Source: Dyella sp. EPa41
GTDB lineage: Bacteria > Pseudomonadota > Gammaproteobacteria > Xanthomonadales > Rhodanobacteraceae
Assembly: GCF_016586165.1 (NCBI RefSeq)
Contig: NZ_BCPR01000039.1
Location: 1 to 44,959, forward strand
Reading direction: 5' to 3'
DNA length: 44,959 bases
Position 1 is the stretch's first letter; every line of letters starts with the position of its first letter. This document shows, piece by piece, positions 1 to 7,442 of the stretch. Position numbers and translations under genes: made by a program. The notes below the pieces were generated by a model. The model did not search any database. It was given only the letters and a program-made list of their open reading frames with translations, and was not told where the DNA came from.

Positions 1-822
1 TGGTGGCGCATGCTGCTGGTATCGGGCTCGCTGCTGCTGATGCCGCGCGTCTGGCGTGGCCTCAAGGCCATGCCCGTGCGCCTGCGCTGGTCCTATGCGG
101 GCATCGGCGTGCTGGTGTCGCTGCATTGGCTCACCTTCTATGCCGCGATCAAGCTGGCCAACGCCTCGGTGGCGGCGACCTGCATCGCGCTGGGGCCGGT
201 GTTCCTGGCCCTGGTGGAACCGTGGATCGCCAGGCGCAAATTTGATCCTCGCGAGCTGCTGATCGGCATCGCCGTCGTGCCCGGCGTGGCGATGGTGGTG
301 GGCGGCGTCCCCGTCGACATGCGGCTGGGCATCGCGGTGGGCGCGTTCTCCGCGCTGCTGGTGGCCCTGTTCGGTTCGTACAACAAGCGCCTGGTGGAGC
401 ATGGCGATCCGCTCACGGTGACCTGCATCGAGCTGGGCACGGGCACGCTGTTCCTGACCCTGCTGGCACCGCTGCTGCCGCACACGGGCGCCGCCTTCGT
501 GCTGCCCGGCCTGCACGATGCGGCGCTGCTGGTGGTGCTCTCCTTCGGTTGCACGCTGCTGCCGTTTGCGCTCGCACTGGTGGCCTTGCGCCACATGAGC
601 GCGTTCGGCACGCAGATGGTGACGAACCTGGAGCCGGTGTATGCGATCGTGCTCGCCATGCTCCTGCTCGGCGAGCAGCGCGAACTCGATGGCTGGTTCT
701 ACGCTGGCGTGGCGGTGATCCTTGCTGCGGTATTCATGCATCCGCTGCTGGGCCGCCGGCAAGGCAAGGCCACGCAGCCCGAACTGCTCGGCACGGCGGA
801 AAGCCACAACGTGGTGGAGTGA
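1..822 (+). CDS. EamA/DMT-family permease, 5' end cut by the window
   Basis: Inner-membrane transporter of the drug/metabolite (EamA, RhaT-like) superfamily. The reading frame is open from base 1 (W-W-R before the first ATG at 10), and about 270 residues are visible against roughly 300 for the family, so the true start probably lies upstream of the window. Successive hydrophobic segments alternate with short basic loops. The first visible helix is LLLVSGSLLLMPRVW, and the last ends just before the polar tail that starts around HPLLGRR. The second EamA repeat starts around the segment ALLVALFGSYNKR. The substrate cannot be told from sequence; many relatives export amino acids or metabolites. 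The gene ends 4 bp before the stop of the convergent LysR gene, so the two 3' ends nearly touch. Confidence 0.85.
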   Translation, partial: WWRMLLVSGSLLLMPRVWRGLKAMPVRLRWSYAGIGVLVSLHWLTFYAAIKLANASVAATCIALGPVFLALVEPWIARRKFDPRELLIGIAVVPGVAMVVGGVPVDMRLGIAVGAFSALLVALFGSYNKRLVEHGDPLTVTCIELGTGTLFLTLLAPLLPHTGAAFVLPGLHDAALLVVLSFGCTLLPFALALVALRHMSAFGTQMVTNLEPVYAIVLAMLLLGEQRELDGWFYAGVAVILAAVFMHPLLGRRQGKATQPELLGTAESHNVVE

Positions 823-826
823 GTCT

Positions 827-1726
827 TCAACCCTGCGCGGCCAGCCATCCGCGCAGATGCTCGATGAAGAGGCGCACCTTGGCCGGTGGCTGGCGCCCCG
901 GATACACCGCATGGATGCCACCCTCGGGCAAGGCGTACTGCGCCAGCAGCGGAACGAGGCGACCTTCGCGGATGTCGTCGGTGACCAGGTAATCCGGCAG
1001 TACGCTGGCACCGGCGCCGTGGCGTACCAGGGCATGCACCGCCGTCACGTTGTTGGCCTGCGCGGCCTGCTTCATGCGCACGGTCCGGCGCGAGCCGTCG
1101 GGTGCCGTGAAGGTCCAGCGCAGCGGCGAAGACAACAGTGCCAGCGCCACCCACTCCAGCGACGGCAGATCCGCCAGGCTGCGCGGCTCCCCCCGGCCCG
1201 CCAGATAGGCCGGCGACGCCACCAGCAACTGGCGAAAACTGCCCAGCCGCGTCGAGCGCAGGTTCGAATCCCGCAACCAGCCCATGCGTATCGCCAGATC
1301 GAACCGCTCCGCGATCAGGTCGCTCACGTGATCGCTCAATACCAGGTCGGTCTGCAATTGCGGTTGGCTACGCATGAAGCCGGCCAGCGCCGGCGCCACC
1401 ACCGAGGTGCCGTAGTCGCTGGTGGCGGTAAGCCGCAGCGTGCCGGTCGGCTTCTCCTGGTTGCTGCCCACCTGTTCGATGGCCGCTTCAGCCTCGGCGA
1501 GAATGCGCACGCAGGCGGCATGGAACGTACTGCCCGCTTCGGTGAGCGTCATGCGCCGCGTGCTGCGCAGCACGAGCGTGACGCCCAGTTCCTGTTCCAG
1601 TCGCGCCAGGTGCTGGCTCACCATCGCCTTGGTCATGCCCAGCGTTTCGGCGGCGGCGGTGAACGAGCCGGCGCGCACCAGCGCCACGAATACCGCCAAA
1701 CGGTTGAGATTCACTTCGCCGGCCAT
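827..1726 (-). CDS. LysR-family transcriptional regulator
   Basis: About 299 residues, normal for LysR regulators. The N-terminal winged helix-turn-helix covers roughly residues 5-62, with LNRLAVFVALVRAGSFTAAA and then SQHLARLEQELGVTLVLR. An LysR substrate-binding domain fills residues 90-290. I prefer the ATG at 1726, preceded by GAGG at 5 nt spacing; an in-frame GTG at 1732 is the alternative. It lies divergent to the NAD(P)-binding gene at 1892. The 165-bp gap holds a dyad directly upstream of this start, the arrangement expected of an autoregulated LysR gene that controls its divergent neighbour. The target assignment is inference from context. Confidence 0.9.
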   Translation of the reverse strand: MAGEVNLNRLAVFVALVRAGSFTAAAETLGMTKAMVSQHLARLEQELGVTLVLRSTRRMTLTEAGSTFHAACVRILAEAEAAIEQVGSNQEKPTGTLRLTATSDYGTSVVAPALAGFMRSQPQLQTDLVLSDHVSDLIAERFDLAIRMGWLRDSNLRSTRLGSFRQLLVASPAYLAGRGEPRSLADLPSLEWVALALLSSPLRWTFTAPDGSRRTVRMKQAAQANNVTAVHALVRHGAGASVLPDYLVTDDIREGRLVPLLAQYALPEGGIHAVYPGRQPPAKVRLFIEHLRGWLAAQG

Positions 1727-1733
1727 GGGCACC

Positions 1734-1760
1734 TCACTGTCAAGCCAAACTTTACAGTGA
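1734..1760. promoter_or_regulatory. Inverted repeat, likely LysR operator
   Basis: TCACTGT (1734-1740) and ACAGTGA (1754-1760) form a perfect 7-bp inverted repeat with a 13-bp spacer. It lies 7 bp upstream of the LysR start codon, inside the divergent intergenic region shared with the gene at 1892. LysR sites are typically interrupted dyads of this size. Binding is inferred, not shown. Confidence 0.5.
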
Positions 1761-1891
1761 ATTCCCGGCTGGTGCGTTTATCCGCGTCGATCGGAGGCGC
1801 ATGCTTCACCCGTTCCCGGTGCTGGCAACGCATTCACGCCAAGCGCGTCATCGTTCGCCGGTCTCCCTTTGCCTTGCTGGAGTCCCTGTCC

Positions 1892-2533
1892 ATGAAGATC
1901 GCCCTGTTCGGCGCCACCGGCCATATCGGCCACGCCATCCTCGACGAAGCGCTGGCGCGCGGTTACGACGTCACCGCCATCGTTCGCGACCCATCGCGCC
2001 TGTCCACGCACAATCCCCGCCTCACCGTGGTCACCGGCGATGCCGGCAAGCCCGGGACCTGGAAAGACGCCGTGCATGGCGCCGATGCGGTCGTCGCCAG
2101 CCTCTCCGCGCGCCGCGATGGCAACAACGACAGCATTCCGGTCACCGCGGCAACACTGCTGGACAACCTGCCCGGCACGGGCGTGAAACGCCTCGCGTGG
2201 GTCGGCGGCGCCGGCTCGCTGGAAACCGCACCGGGCGTGCTCGTGATGGACGATCCGCACTTTCCCGACGCCTGGAAACCCGAGGCCGCCGGCCAGGGCA
2301 AGGCACTGGCCGTGTTCCGCGCCAGCGCATCCCCGATTGATTGGACGTATATCAGTCCGGCCGCCCTGATCGAGGACGGCCCGCGCACCGGCAAGTACCG
2401 TGTCGGAGGCGACCAGCTACTGGCGGACGCCAACGGCAAGAGCCATATCAGCGTGCCCGACTACGCGGTGGCTTTGCTCGATCGCCTCGAAAAGGGTGAT
2501 GCCAACCGCAAGCGCATCACGGTGGCCTACTGA
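1892..2533 (+). CDS. NAD(P)-binding Rossmann (NmrA/SDR-like) protein
   Basis: A 213-residue atypical short-chain dehydrogenase-like protein. It starts with MKIALFGATGHIGHAILDEA, a textbook GxxGxxG dinucleotide-binding motif after strand one. VTAIVRDPSRL follows at the position that normally selects NADP. The family (NAD(P)H-binding, PF13460) lacks the classical YxxxK pair and includes NmrA-like sensors, flavin reductases and epimerase-like enzymes, so a specific reaction cannot be given. Later landmarks are RLAWVGGAGSLE and TYISPAALIEDGPRTGKYR. The start at 1892 was chosen because the Rossmann motif begins immediately; the frame is open upstream but that part looks non-coding. It is divergent from the LysR gene, which probably regulates it. 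Confidence 0.88.
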   Translation: MKIALFGATGHIGHAILDEALARGYDVTAIVRDPSRLSTHNPRLTVVTGDAGKPGTWKDAVHGADAVVASLSARRDGNNDSIPVTAATLLDNLPGTGVKRLAWVGGAGSLETAPGVLVMDDPHFPDAWKPEAAGQGKALAVFRASASPIDWTYISPAALIEDGPRTGKYRVGGDQLLADANGKSHISVPDYAVALLDRLEKGDANRKRITVAY

Positions 2534-2582
2534 TCCATCGCGCGGGCGGCTACGGCCGCCCGCTGCCGTCGGGCCAATAGCG

Positions 2583-3548
2583 TCACAGCCACCAGCGCAG
2601 GCCGGCCACCCATGCCGTTTCGCGTGCATGGAACCGGGGTGCGCCGGGCGCCTGCGCATCGCCATAGCGCCGTGTCCAGTTCACGCCCACATAAGGCGCG
2701 AACTTGCGGCTGAACTCGTAGCGCAGGCGCAGCCCCGCCTCCATGTCCGACAGACCCGACGACACGCCGCGCCGCGGGTCATCCTTGCCGTAGACATTGA
2801 GCTCGAGCCTGGGCTCCAGCACCAGCCGCTGGGTGAACAGTAACTCGTAGCTGGCCTCCAGCCGCCATGCCGTGCGGCCTTGCTCGCCCGCATAGAACGT
2901 CGCCTGCGTTTCGAACCAGTAAGGCGCCAGGCCCTGCACGCCGACAGCCGCCCATTGGCGGTTCGGCCCCTGCCCGAAGTCCTGGCGGACGCCCAGCTGA
3001 GCGTCCCAGAAGCTTGTCCAGGCATGGCTCCACAGCGCCTCGGCGCGGCCTTCGGTGCCATCGCCGCCGCGCTCGCCTTCGGTCTTCAGCCACAGGCGAT
3101 CGATGGGATTGCCCAGCCATCCTTCCGCTTCCCAGCGGGTCGCATAGTCGCCCGACGTGCTGCGCGCGCGTTCCATGCGATCGAACAACAACATGCCTGT
3201 TGCCGCCGCATCGTCCATCTGCATCAACGAACTCATCTGCGCCCGCGTCATCGCGGGCATGACGTGTCGCGGCGCGGGTGGCGGCACGTGGTCATTGGGT
3301 GGCAGCGTGGCCTCTCCGGTACCGGCCATGTCATGCCCCGAATGGTCCATGTCCTCATGCGCCTCTTCGCTGGCAGCCGGTTTCGGCGTCGCGTGCTGGC
3401 CCGCCCGGGGACCGGGAGGCATCGCGTGTTGCTCGTGCTGCATGGACATGCCGGGCATGTCCTGCATGTCGGACCTTTGCGCCAGCGACACCGCCGGCGC
3501 GCAAGCACCGAGTACCAGCACGACTCCTGAAAGCATCCGCCGGTTCAT
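2583..3548 (-). CDS. copB: Copper resistance protein B (outer membrane)
   Basis: A 321-residue CopB. A cleavable signal peptide (MNRRMLSGVVLVLGACAPAVSLAQ) is followed by a Met/His-rich periplasmic stretch at about residues 27-95 (MQDMPGMSMQHEQHAM, then HEDMDHSGHDMAG). Then comes the conserved CopB beta-barrel region (FDRMERARS, WEAEGWLG, RLWLKTEGE) ending in the aromatic terminus AGLRWWL typical of outer membrane proteins. Known role of the family: binding or sequestering copper at the outer membrane together with CopA. The start ATG overlaps the copA stop in ATGA (4 bp), so translation is probably coupled. A longer open frame upstream reads into copA and was rejected. Confidence 0.95.
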   Translation of the reverse strand: MNRRMLSGVVLVLGACAPAVSLAQRSDMQDMPGMSMQHEQHAMPPGPRAGQHATPKPAASEEAHEDMDHSGHDMAGTGEATLPPNDHVPPPAPRHVMPAMTRAQMSSLMQMDDAAATGMLLFDRMERARSTSGDYATRWEAEGWLGNPIDRLWLKTEGERGGDGTEGRAEALWSHAWTSFWDAQLGVRQDFGQGPNRQWAAVGVQGLAPYWFETQATFYAGEQGRTAWRLEASYELLFTQRLVLEPRLELNVYGKDDPRRGVSSGLSDMEAGLRLRYEFSRKFAPYVGVNWTRRYGDAQAPGAPRFHARETAWVAGLRWWL

Positions 3549-5266
3549 GACACCACCACCTCGCGGAACATGCCCGCCTCCATGTGGTAGAGCAGATGGC
3601 AGTGGTATGCCCAGCGTCCCGGCGCATCGGCACTCACGCGATAGCTCACCTGCTGTGCCGGCTGCACCAGCACCGTGTGCTTGCGCGCCAGGAACGAACC
3701 ATCCGGTGCCTCCAGCTCGCTCCACATGCCATGCAGGTGGATGGGATGGGTCATCATGGTGTCGTTCACCAGCGTCACGCGCAGGTGTTCGCCAAGGCGC
3801 AGCTGCAGCGGCTGTGCGGCGGAAGCGCGCTTGCCGTCGAACGACCAGAGGTAGCGCTCCATGTTGCCGGTGAGGCGCAAGGTCAGCTCGCGGTCGACGC
3901 GTGGCGAAATCGGCGCATCAAGCGCGTGCAGGTCCGCATAGCTGAGTACGCGGCGGCCGTTGTCGCGCAGCCCCACGCCAGGGTCGTCGAGGTTGCGTCG
4001 CGGCGTGGCCACGCGCATGTCGACTTCCGGTCCGGTCTTCAGCGAAGGCGCAGGCGCGTGGTGCATGGCCATGCCGGGCATCGCCATCATGTCCATGCCC
4101 GGCATGCCGTGCCCCATGCCGCCGTGATCCATCGCGCCCATCATGTCGCCCATGTCCAGCAGCGGGCGCGGATCCAGCGGCGGCACATCGGCGGCCATGC
4201 CGGCACGCGGCGCGAGTGTGGCCCGCGCATAACCCGTGCGGTCCATGCTCTGGGCGAAAATGGTCCAGGCCCGATCGGCCGATGGCTGCACGATCACGTC
4301 GTAGGTTTCGGCCGTACCGATGCGGAACTCGTCCACGCTCACCGGCTCGATCGCCTGGCCGTCGGCCGACACCACGGTCATCTTCAGGCCGGGAATGCGT
4401 ACGTCGAAAAAGGTCATCGCCGAGCCGTTGATGAAGCGCAGCCGGATCTTCTCGCCTGCGTTGAACAGGCCCGTCCAGTTGCCGGCGGGCGTCTGTCCGT
4501 TCACCAGATAGGTATAGGCGACGGCCGAAACATCGGCCAGGTCGGTGGGATCCATGCGCATCTGGTTCCACATGCGCCGGTCGGCCAGCGCGCCCGAGAG
4601 ACCGTCGCGCCCCGCATCGCGCACGAAATCGCCCACGGTGCGCTTGCCATGGTTGTAGTAGCCGCCCTGCTTCTTCAGGTTGGCATAGATGGTCCCCGGA
4701 TCGAGATCGGTCCAGTCGTTCAGCAGCACCACGTAATCGCGGTCGGCCGCATGGCGCTCGCCGTCGCGCGCCTCGATCACGATCGGCCCGTACAGCCCGG
4801 TCTGCTCCTGGAAGCGCGAATGGCTGTGGTACCAGTAGGTGCCGGCCTGGTTCACCGTGAAGCGATAGGTGTATTCGCCGCCGGGCGGGATGCCGTCGAA
4901 GCTCAGGCCGGGCACGCCGTCCATGTCGGCCGGCAACACCATGCCGTGCCAGTGGATGGAACTGGTTTCGCGCAGGCGGTTGCGCACGCGCAAGGTCACC
5001 GTATCGCCCTGCCGCCAGCGCAGCAGCGGCGCGGGCAGTTGCCCGTTCACCACCGTCGCGATGCGCCGTCGGCCGGTGAAATCGACCGGCAGCTCACCGA
5101 TCTCCAGTTCGAAATGATTGCCGCGCCATTCGGTGCGCGGTGTAGCGGCCTGGGCCAGCGCGTTGCCGCGCCAAAGCCCCAGTCCAGCGGCCACGCCTCC
5201 CAGCGCGAGCCCCTGGACGAAACGCCGACGCGGCAGCTGAAAGCCGCGTGGTTCCTGCTTGCTCAT
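3545..5266 (-). CDS. copA: CopA multicopper oxidase, copper resistance
   Basis: A 573-residue periplasmic multicopper oxidase of the PcoA/CopA type that oxidises and binds Cu(I). A Tat signal (LPRRRFVQGLALGGVAAGLGL) implies export of the folded, copper-loaded enzyme. Copper ligand motifs are intact: HWHG at about 105-108, YWYHSHS at about 145-151, HPIHLHG at about 507-513 and HCHLLYHMEAGM at about 555-566, which supply the type 1 and trinuclear sites. A Met-rich insert of about 30 residues at 370-400 (MGDMMGAMDHGGMGHGM and onward) is the typical extra copper-binding loop of CopA. A Shine-Dalgarno-like GGAG lies 11 bp upstream of the ATG. It sits between copL and copB in the order known from Xanthomonas copLAB. 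Confidence 0.96.
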   Translation of the reverse strand: MSKQEPRGFQLPRRRFVQGLALGGVAAGLGLWRGNALAQAATPRTEWRGNHFELEIGELPVDFTGRRRIATVVNGQLPAPLLRWRQGDTVTLRVRNRLRETSSIHWHGMVLPADMDGVPGLSFDGIPPGGEYTYRFTVNQAGTYWYHSHSRFQEQTGLYGPIVIEARDGERHAADRDYVVLLNDWTDLDPGTIYANLKKQGGYYNHGKRTVGDFVRDAGRDGLSGALADRRMWNQMRMDPTDLADVSAVAYTYLVNGQTPAGNWTGLFNAGEKIRLRFINGSAMTFFDVRIPGLKMTVVSADGQAIEPVSVDEFRIGTAETYDVIVQPSADRAWTIFAQSMDRTGYARATLAPRAGMAADVPPLDPRPLLDMGDMMGAMDHGGMGHGMPGMDMMAMPGMAMHHAPAPSLKTGPEVDMRVATPRRNLDDPGVGLRDNGRRVLSYADLHALDAPISPRVDRELTLRLTGNMERYLWSFDGKRASAAQPLQLRLGEHLRVTLVNDTMMTHPIHLHGMWSELEAPDGSFLARKHTVLVQPAQQVSYRVSADAPGRWAYHCHLLYHMEAGMFREVVVS

Positions 5267-5345
5267 GATCCTGCTCCGTCAGTCGTGCCCGCGAGGCGGG
5301 CGCGTCGAATCGACCGGTGATCCGGCCCTTGCATCAAACGGAGAA

Positions 5346-5702
5346 TCAGGCGACCGGCGGTCGCAGGGGCGGTTCGTAGACCGGCTGGGGCGCCGTCTCG
5401 CGGTGCGCCCGCCAGTCCTGGCGGGCGGGTTCCGCCTGGGACATCGCTCCCCATGCCGGCGGCGGCACGCTGATCGAGGCATGCGCACAGCAACCGTCGG
5501 TCGCCACGCCGAGGGAGTGCGGCGCACCGTGATCGTGCGGGGCAGGAGCATGCGGCATGCACCTATCCATCGACGACGCCATCGGCGCGCAACAGTCGCC
5601 AGGCTGCGCCCACGCCACCGTCGCCAGCGCCAGCCACGCGCACAGAGCCAGCGCGAACAGGGCGCGGCAACGGCGCAGATGGCGAAACAGGCGACAGGTC
5701 AT
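5346..5702 (-). CDS. copL: CopL-like exported Cys/His protein of the copper operon
   Basis: An 118-residue protein with an N-terminal signal peptide (CRALFALALCAWLALATVAWA) and a short mature part rich in Cys, His and Met: GDCCAPMASSMDRCMPH, then HDHGAPHS and DGCCAHAS. The end is proline-rich (PQPVYEPPLRPPVA). In Xanthomonas a small Cys/His protein, CopL, precedes copA and is needed for copper-inducible expression. Position, size and composition all fit here, with a gap of 79 bp to copA. Sequence similarity among CopL proteins is weak, so the name rests largely on synteny and metal-ligand content. The start chosen is the ATG that begins the signal peptide; an in-frame extension upstream runs into the REP-like repeat and is unlikely. 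Confidence 0.7.
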   Translation of the reverse strand: MTCRLFRHLRRCRALFALALCAWLALATVAWAQPGDCCAPMASSMDRCMPHAPAPHDHGAPHSLGVATDGCCAHASISVPPPAWGAMSQAEPARQDWRAHRETAPQPVYEPPLRPPVA

Positions 5703-5708
5703 GAGCGG

Positions 5709-5737
5709 AGCATAGCCACGGCCCCCCCATGGCTCAA
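5709..5737 (-). promoter_or_regulatory. Candidate sigma-70 promoter of copLAB
   Basis: On the minus strand TTGAGC (5737-5732) and TATGCT (5714-5709) are separated by exactly 17 bp. Each matches consensus at four of six positions. The -10 box ends only 6 nt before the copL ATG, so the transcript would be nearly leaderless. No ribosome binding site is seen before copL, which fits. I did not recognise a specific metal-regulator box. Confidence 0.35.
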
Positions 5738-5775
5738 CTCTGGACAAGGCTCCATCGGACACGCCGCCCCCCTCT

Positions 5776-5856
5776 GTAGGAGCGCACCCAGTGCGCGACC
5801 GTGGAACCACGGCATCGTCGCTCCGCCGGCTTTTCGCGCACCGGGTGCGCTCCTAC
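5776..5856. repeat. REP-like palindrome, copy 1
   Basis: Arms of 23 bp (5776-5798 and 5834-5856) begin GTAGGAGCGCACCCAGTG and pair with one mismatch. The 35-bp centre contains a second small hairpin, CGTGG-AA-CCACG. It sits in the divergent gap between copL and rlmJ. Its right arm ends 20 bp before the rlmJ -10 box, so it overlaps the place where a -35 element would be. Confidence 0.85.
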
Positions 5857-5875
5857 GGTGAAAACCGCCGGGCCG

Positions 5876-5881
5876 TATAAT
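5876..5881 (+). promoter_or_regulatory. Perfect -10 box upstream of rlmJ
   Basis: TATAAT followed by CGCC, 29 bp before the rlmJ ATG. The same TATAATCGCC string recurs upstream of tesB. A convincing -35 hexamer at 16-18 bp is not visible; that position falls at the edge of REP-like copy 1. Confidence 0.5.
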
Positions 5882-5910
5882 CGCCTGCCATCCGGCGCAT
5901 TCCCCCGACC

Positions 5911-6789
5911 ATGAACTACCGTCACGCCTATCATGCCGGCAACTTCGCCGATGTCCTCAAGCACACGGTGCTTTTCGCGCTGATCGAAGCGTTGCAGGCC
6001 AAGGCCACGCCGTTCGCTTTCATCGATACGCATGCCGGCAGCGGATGCTATGCGCTGGACAGTGCGGAAGCCGGCAAGACAGGCGAATACAAGGACGGCA
6101 TCGCGCGCCTGCTGTTCCCCGATCTCCACGCCGCAGGCGGCTCCGGGCCGCTGCCGCCCCTGCTGCGCCGCTGGCTGGACGCCATCCTGCGCGTGCCGGG
6201 CAACGAACACGGTTTGAAGCTTTATCCGGGATCGCCATTGCAGGTGGCGAACGCCATCCGCGAAACCGACAGTGCCCAGCTGTGCGAGCTGCATCCGGAA
6301 GAAGCCACGCGCCTGCGCGAGCTCTTCCGCCACGACCATCGCGTCCATGTGCACGAGCGCAACGGGTATGAAGCCTTGAAGGCGTTGTTGCCGCCCAGGG
6401 AAAAGCGCGGCCTGGTGCTGATCGATCCGCCGTATGAGGCCCAGGAAGCGGAGTACCGGGTGATCGAGCGCGCGCTCAAGCTCGCCCTGCAGCGCTGGCC
6501 GACCGGCGTGTATGCCGTGTGGTACCCGATCAAGCTGCGCAGCCAGGTGCAGCCGTTCCACCGCTGGCTGCAGCACTGCGGCGTTCGCCGCGTGCTGCGC
6601 GCCGAATTGCTGGTGCACCCCGACGATTCGCCGTTGCGCCTCAACGGTTCGGGCATGGTCATCCTCAACGCGCCCTGGAAACTCGACGACGCGCTGCGCG
6701 ATGCGCTGCGCGCGATGGCGCCGCTGCTGTCGCAGGAACGGCGCGCCGAATGGCGTCTCGACTGGCTGGTGGAAGAAGCCAGGGCCTGA
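5911..6789 (+). CDS. rlmJ: 23S rRNA (adenine(2030)-N6)-methyltransferase
   Basis: A 292-residue RlmJ, which transfers a methyl group from S-adenosylmethionine to the N6 of A2030 in 23S rRNA. The start MNYRHAYHAGNFADVLKH is the diagnostic N-terminus of the family. FIDTHAGSGCYAL at about 37-49 is the SAM-binding motif I. LVLIDPPYEAQEAEY at about 169-183 contains the catalytic DPPY tetrapeptide of N6-adenine methyltransferases. Length agrees with the E. coli protein (about 280). It has its own -10 box and is followed 91 bp later by the Slp-like lipoprotein gene on the same strand. Confidence 0.96.
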   Translation: MNYRHAYHAGNFADVLKHTVLFALIEALQAKATPFAFIDTHAGSGCYALDSAEAGKTGEYKDGIARLLFPDLHAAGGSGPLPPLLRRWLDAILRVPGNEHGLKLYPGSPLQVANAIRETDSAQLCELHPEEATRLRELFRHDHRVHVHERNGYEALKALLPPREKRGLVLIDPPYEAQEAEYRVIERALKLALQRWPTGVYAVWYPIKLRSQVQPFHRWLQHCGVRRVLRAELLVHPDDSPLRLNGSGMVILNAPWKLDDALRDALRAMAPLLSQERRAEWRLDWLVEEARA

Positions 6790-6880
6790 ATGCCAGAAGG
6801 CATCCGCTGCTGTCGCCTACCACCCTTGCCCGAGGCCGGCTAAGCTCATGGCGTCCCAGCCTGGAACGCCGGAGTCCGCC

Positions 6881-7396
6881 ATGCCTGTCCGTCACGCTTC
6901 CTACCTGTTCCGCGGCATGGCGATCGCCGGCCTGGCGGCGCTGGCCGCATGCGCCCCCGCGCCGATCTACAAGGCCTCGTCCAACACCATCGCCGTTCCG
7001 CCGAACGCGGTGGCGCAATCGCCCGACCGTTTTGCGAACGCCGATGTGATCTGGGGCGGCCGCATCGTGCAGGTGAACAACTTCCACGACCATAGCGAGA
7101 TCGAGATCCTCGGCTATCCCTTGGACAGCTCCCAGCGCCCCAAGGCGGACAACGGCGGCGGCTGGGGCCGCTTCGTCGCCGTCGTGCCGGGTTATGTCGA
7201 GTCGTTCGACTATCCCTCCGGCTCGCTGATCACGCTCACCGGTCGCATCACCGGCAGCCGCAACGGCAACGTGGGCGAAGCCGGCTACGTGTTTCCCACC
7301 GTGAGCGTCGCGCAATCGCACGTATGGACCGCCGCCGAGATGGAAAGCGGCAAGTCGAACGTGAGCTTCGGCATCGGCGTGGGCGTGGTCCACTGA
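6881..7396 (+). CDS. Slp-family outer membrane lipoprotein
   Basis: A 171-residue lipoprotein. The signal sequence ends in a lipobox, LAAC, with the acylated Cys at residue 24 (AGLAALAACAPAP). The body carries Slp features: ANADVIWGGRIVQVNNF, TEIEILGYPL-like SEIEILGYPLDSSQRP, GRFVAVVPGYVESFDY and a late QSHVWTAAE. Slp proteins are starvation- or stress-induced outer membrane lipoproteins of unclear biochemical function. GGAG sits 6 nt before the chosen ATG; an in-frame ATG at 6848 lacks a good ribosome site. The 46-bp gap to the cation transporter gene holds a TACACT string that may be a separate -10 box. Confidence 0.88.
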   Translation: MPVRHASYLFRGMAIAGLAALAACAPAPIYKASSNTIAVPPNAVAQSPDRFANADVIWGGRIVQVNNFHDHSEIEILGYPLDSSQRPKADNGGGWGRFVAVVPGYVESFDYPSGSLITLTGRITGSRNGNVGEAGYVFPTVSVAQSHVWTAAEMESGKSNVSFGIGVGVVH

Positions 7397-7442
7397 CGCC
7401 GGACGCCGTTTACACTGTGGCCTTCGTCCAAGGGAATGCACG

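Noticed and set aside
1258-1272. tRNA-like T-loop sequence GGTTCGAATCC
   Set aside because: It lies inside the LysR gene, and no acceptor, D or anticodon arms can be folded around it.
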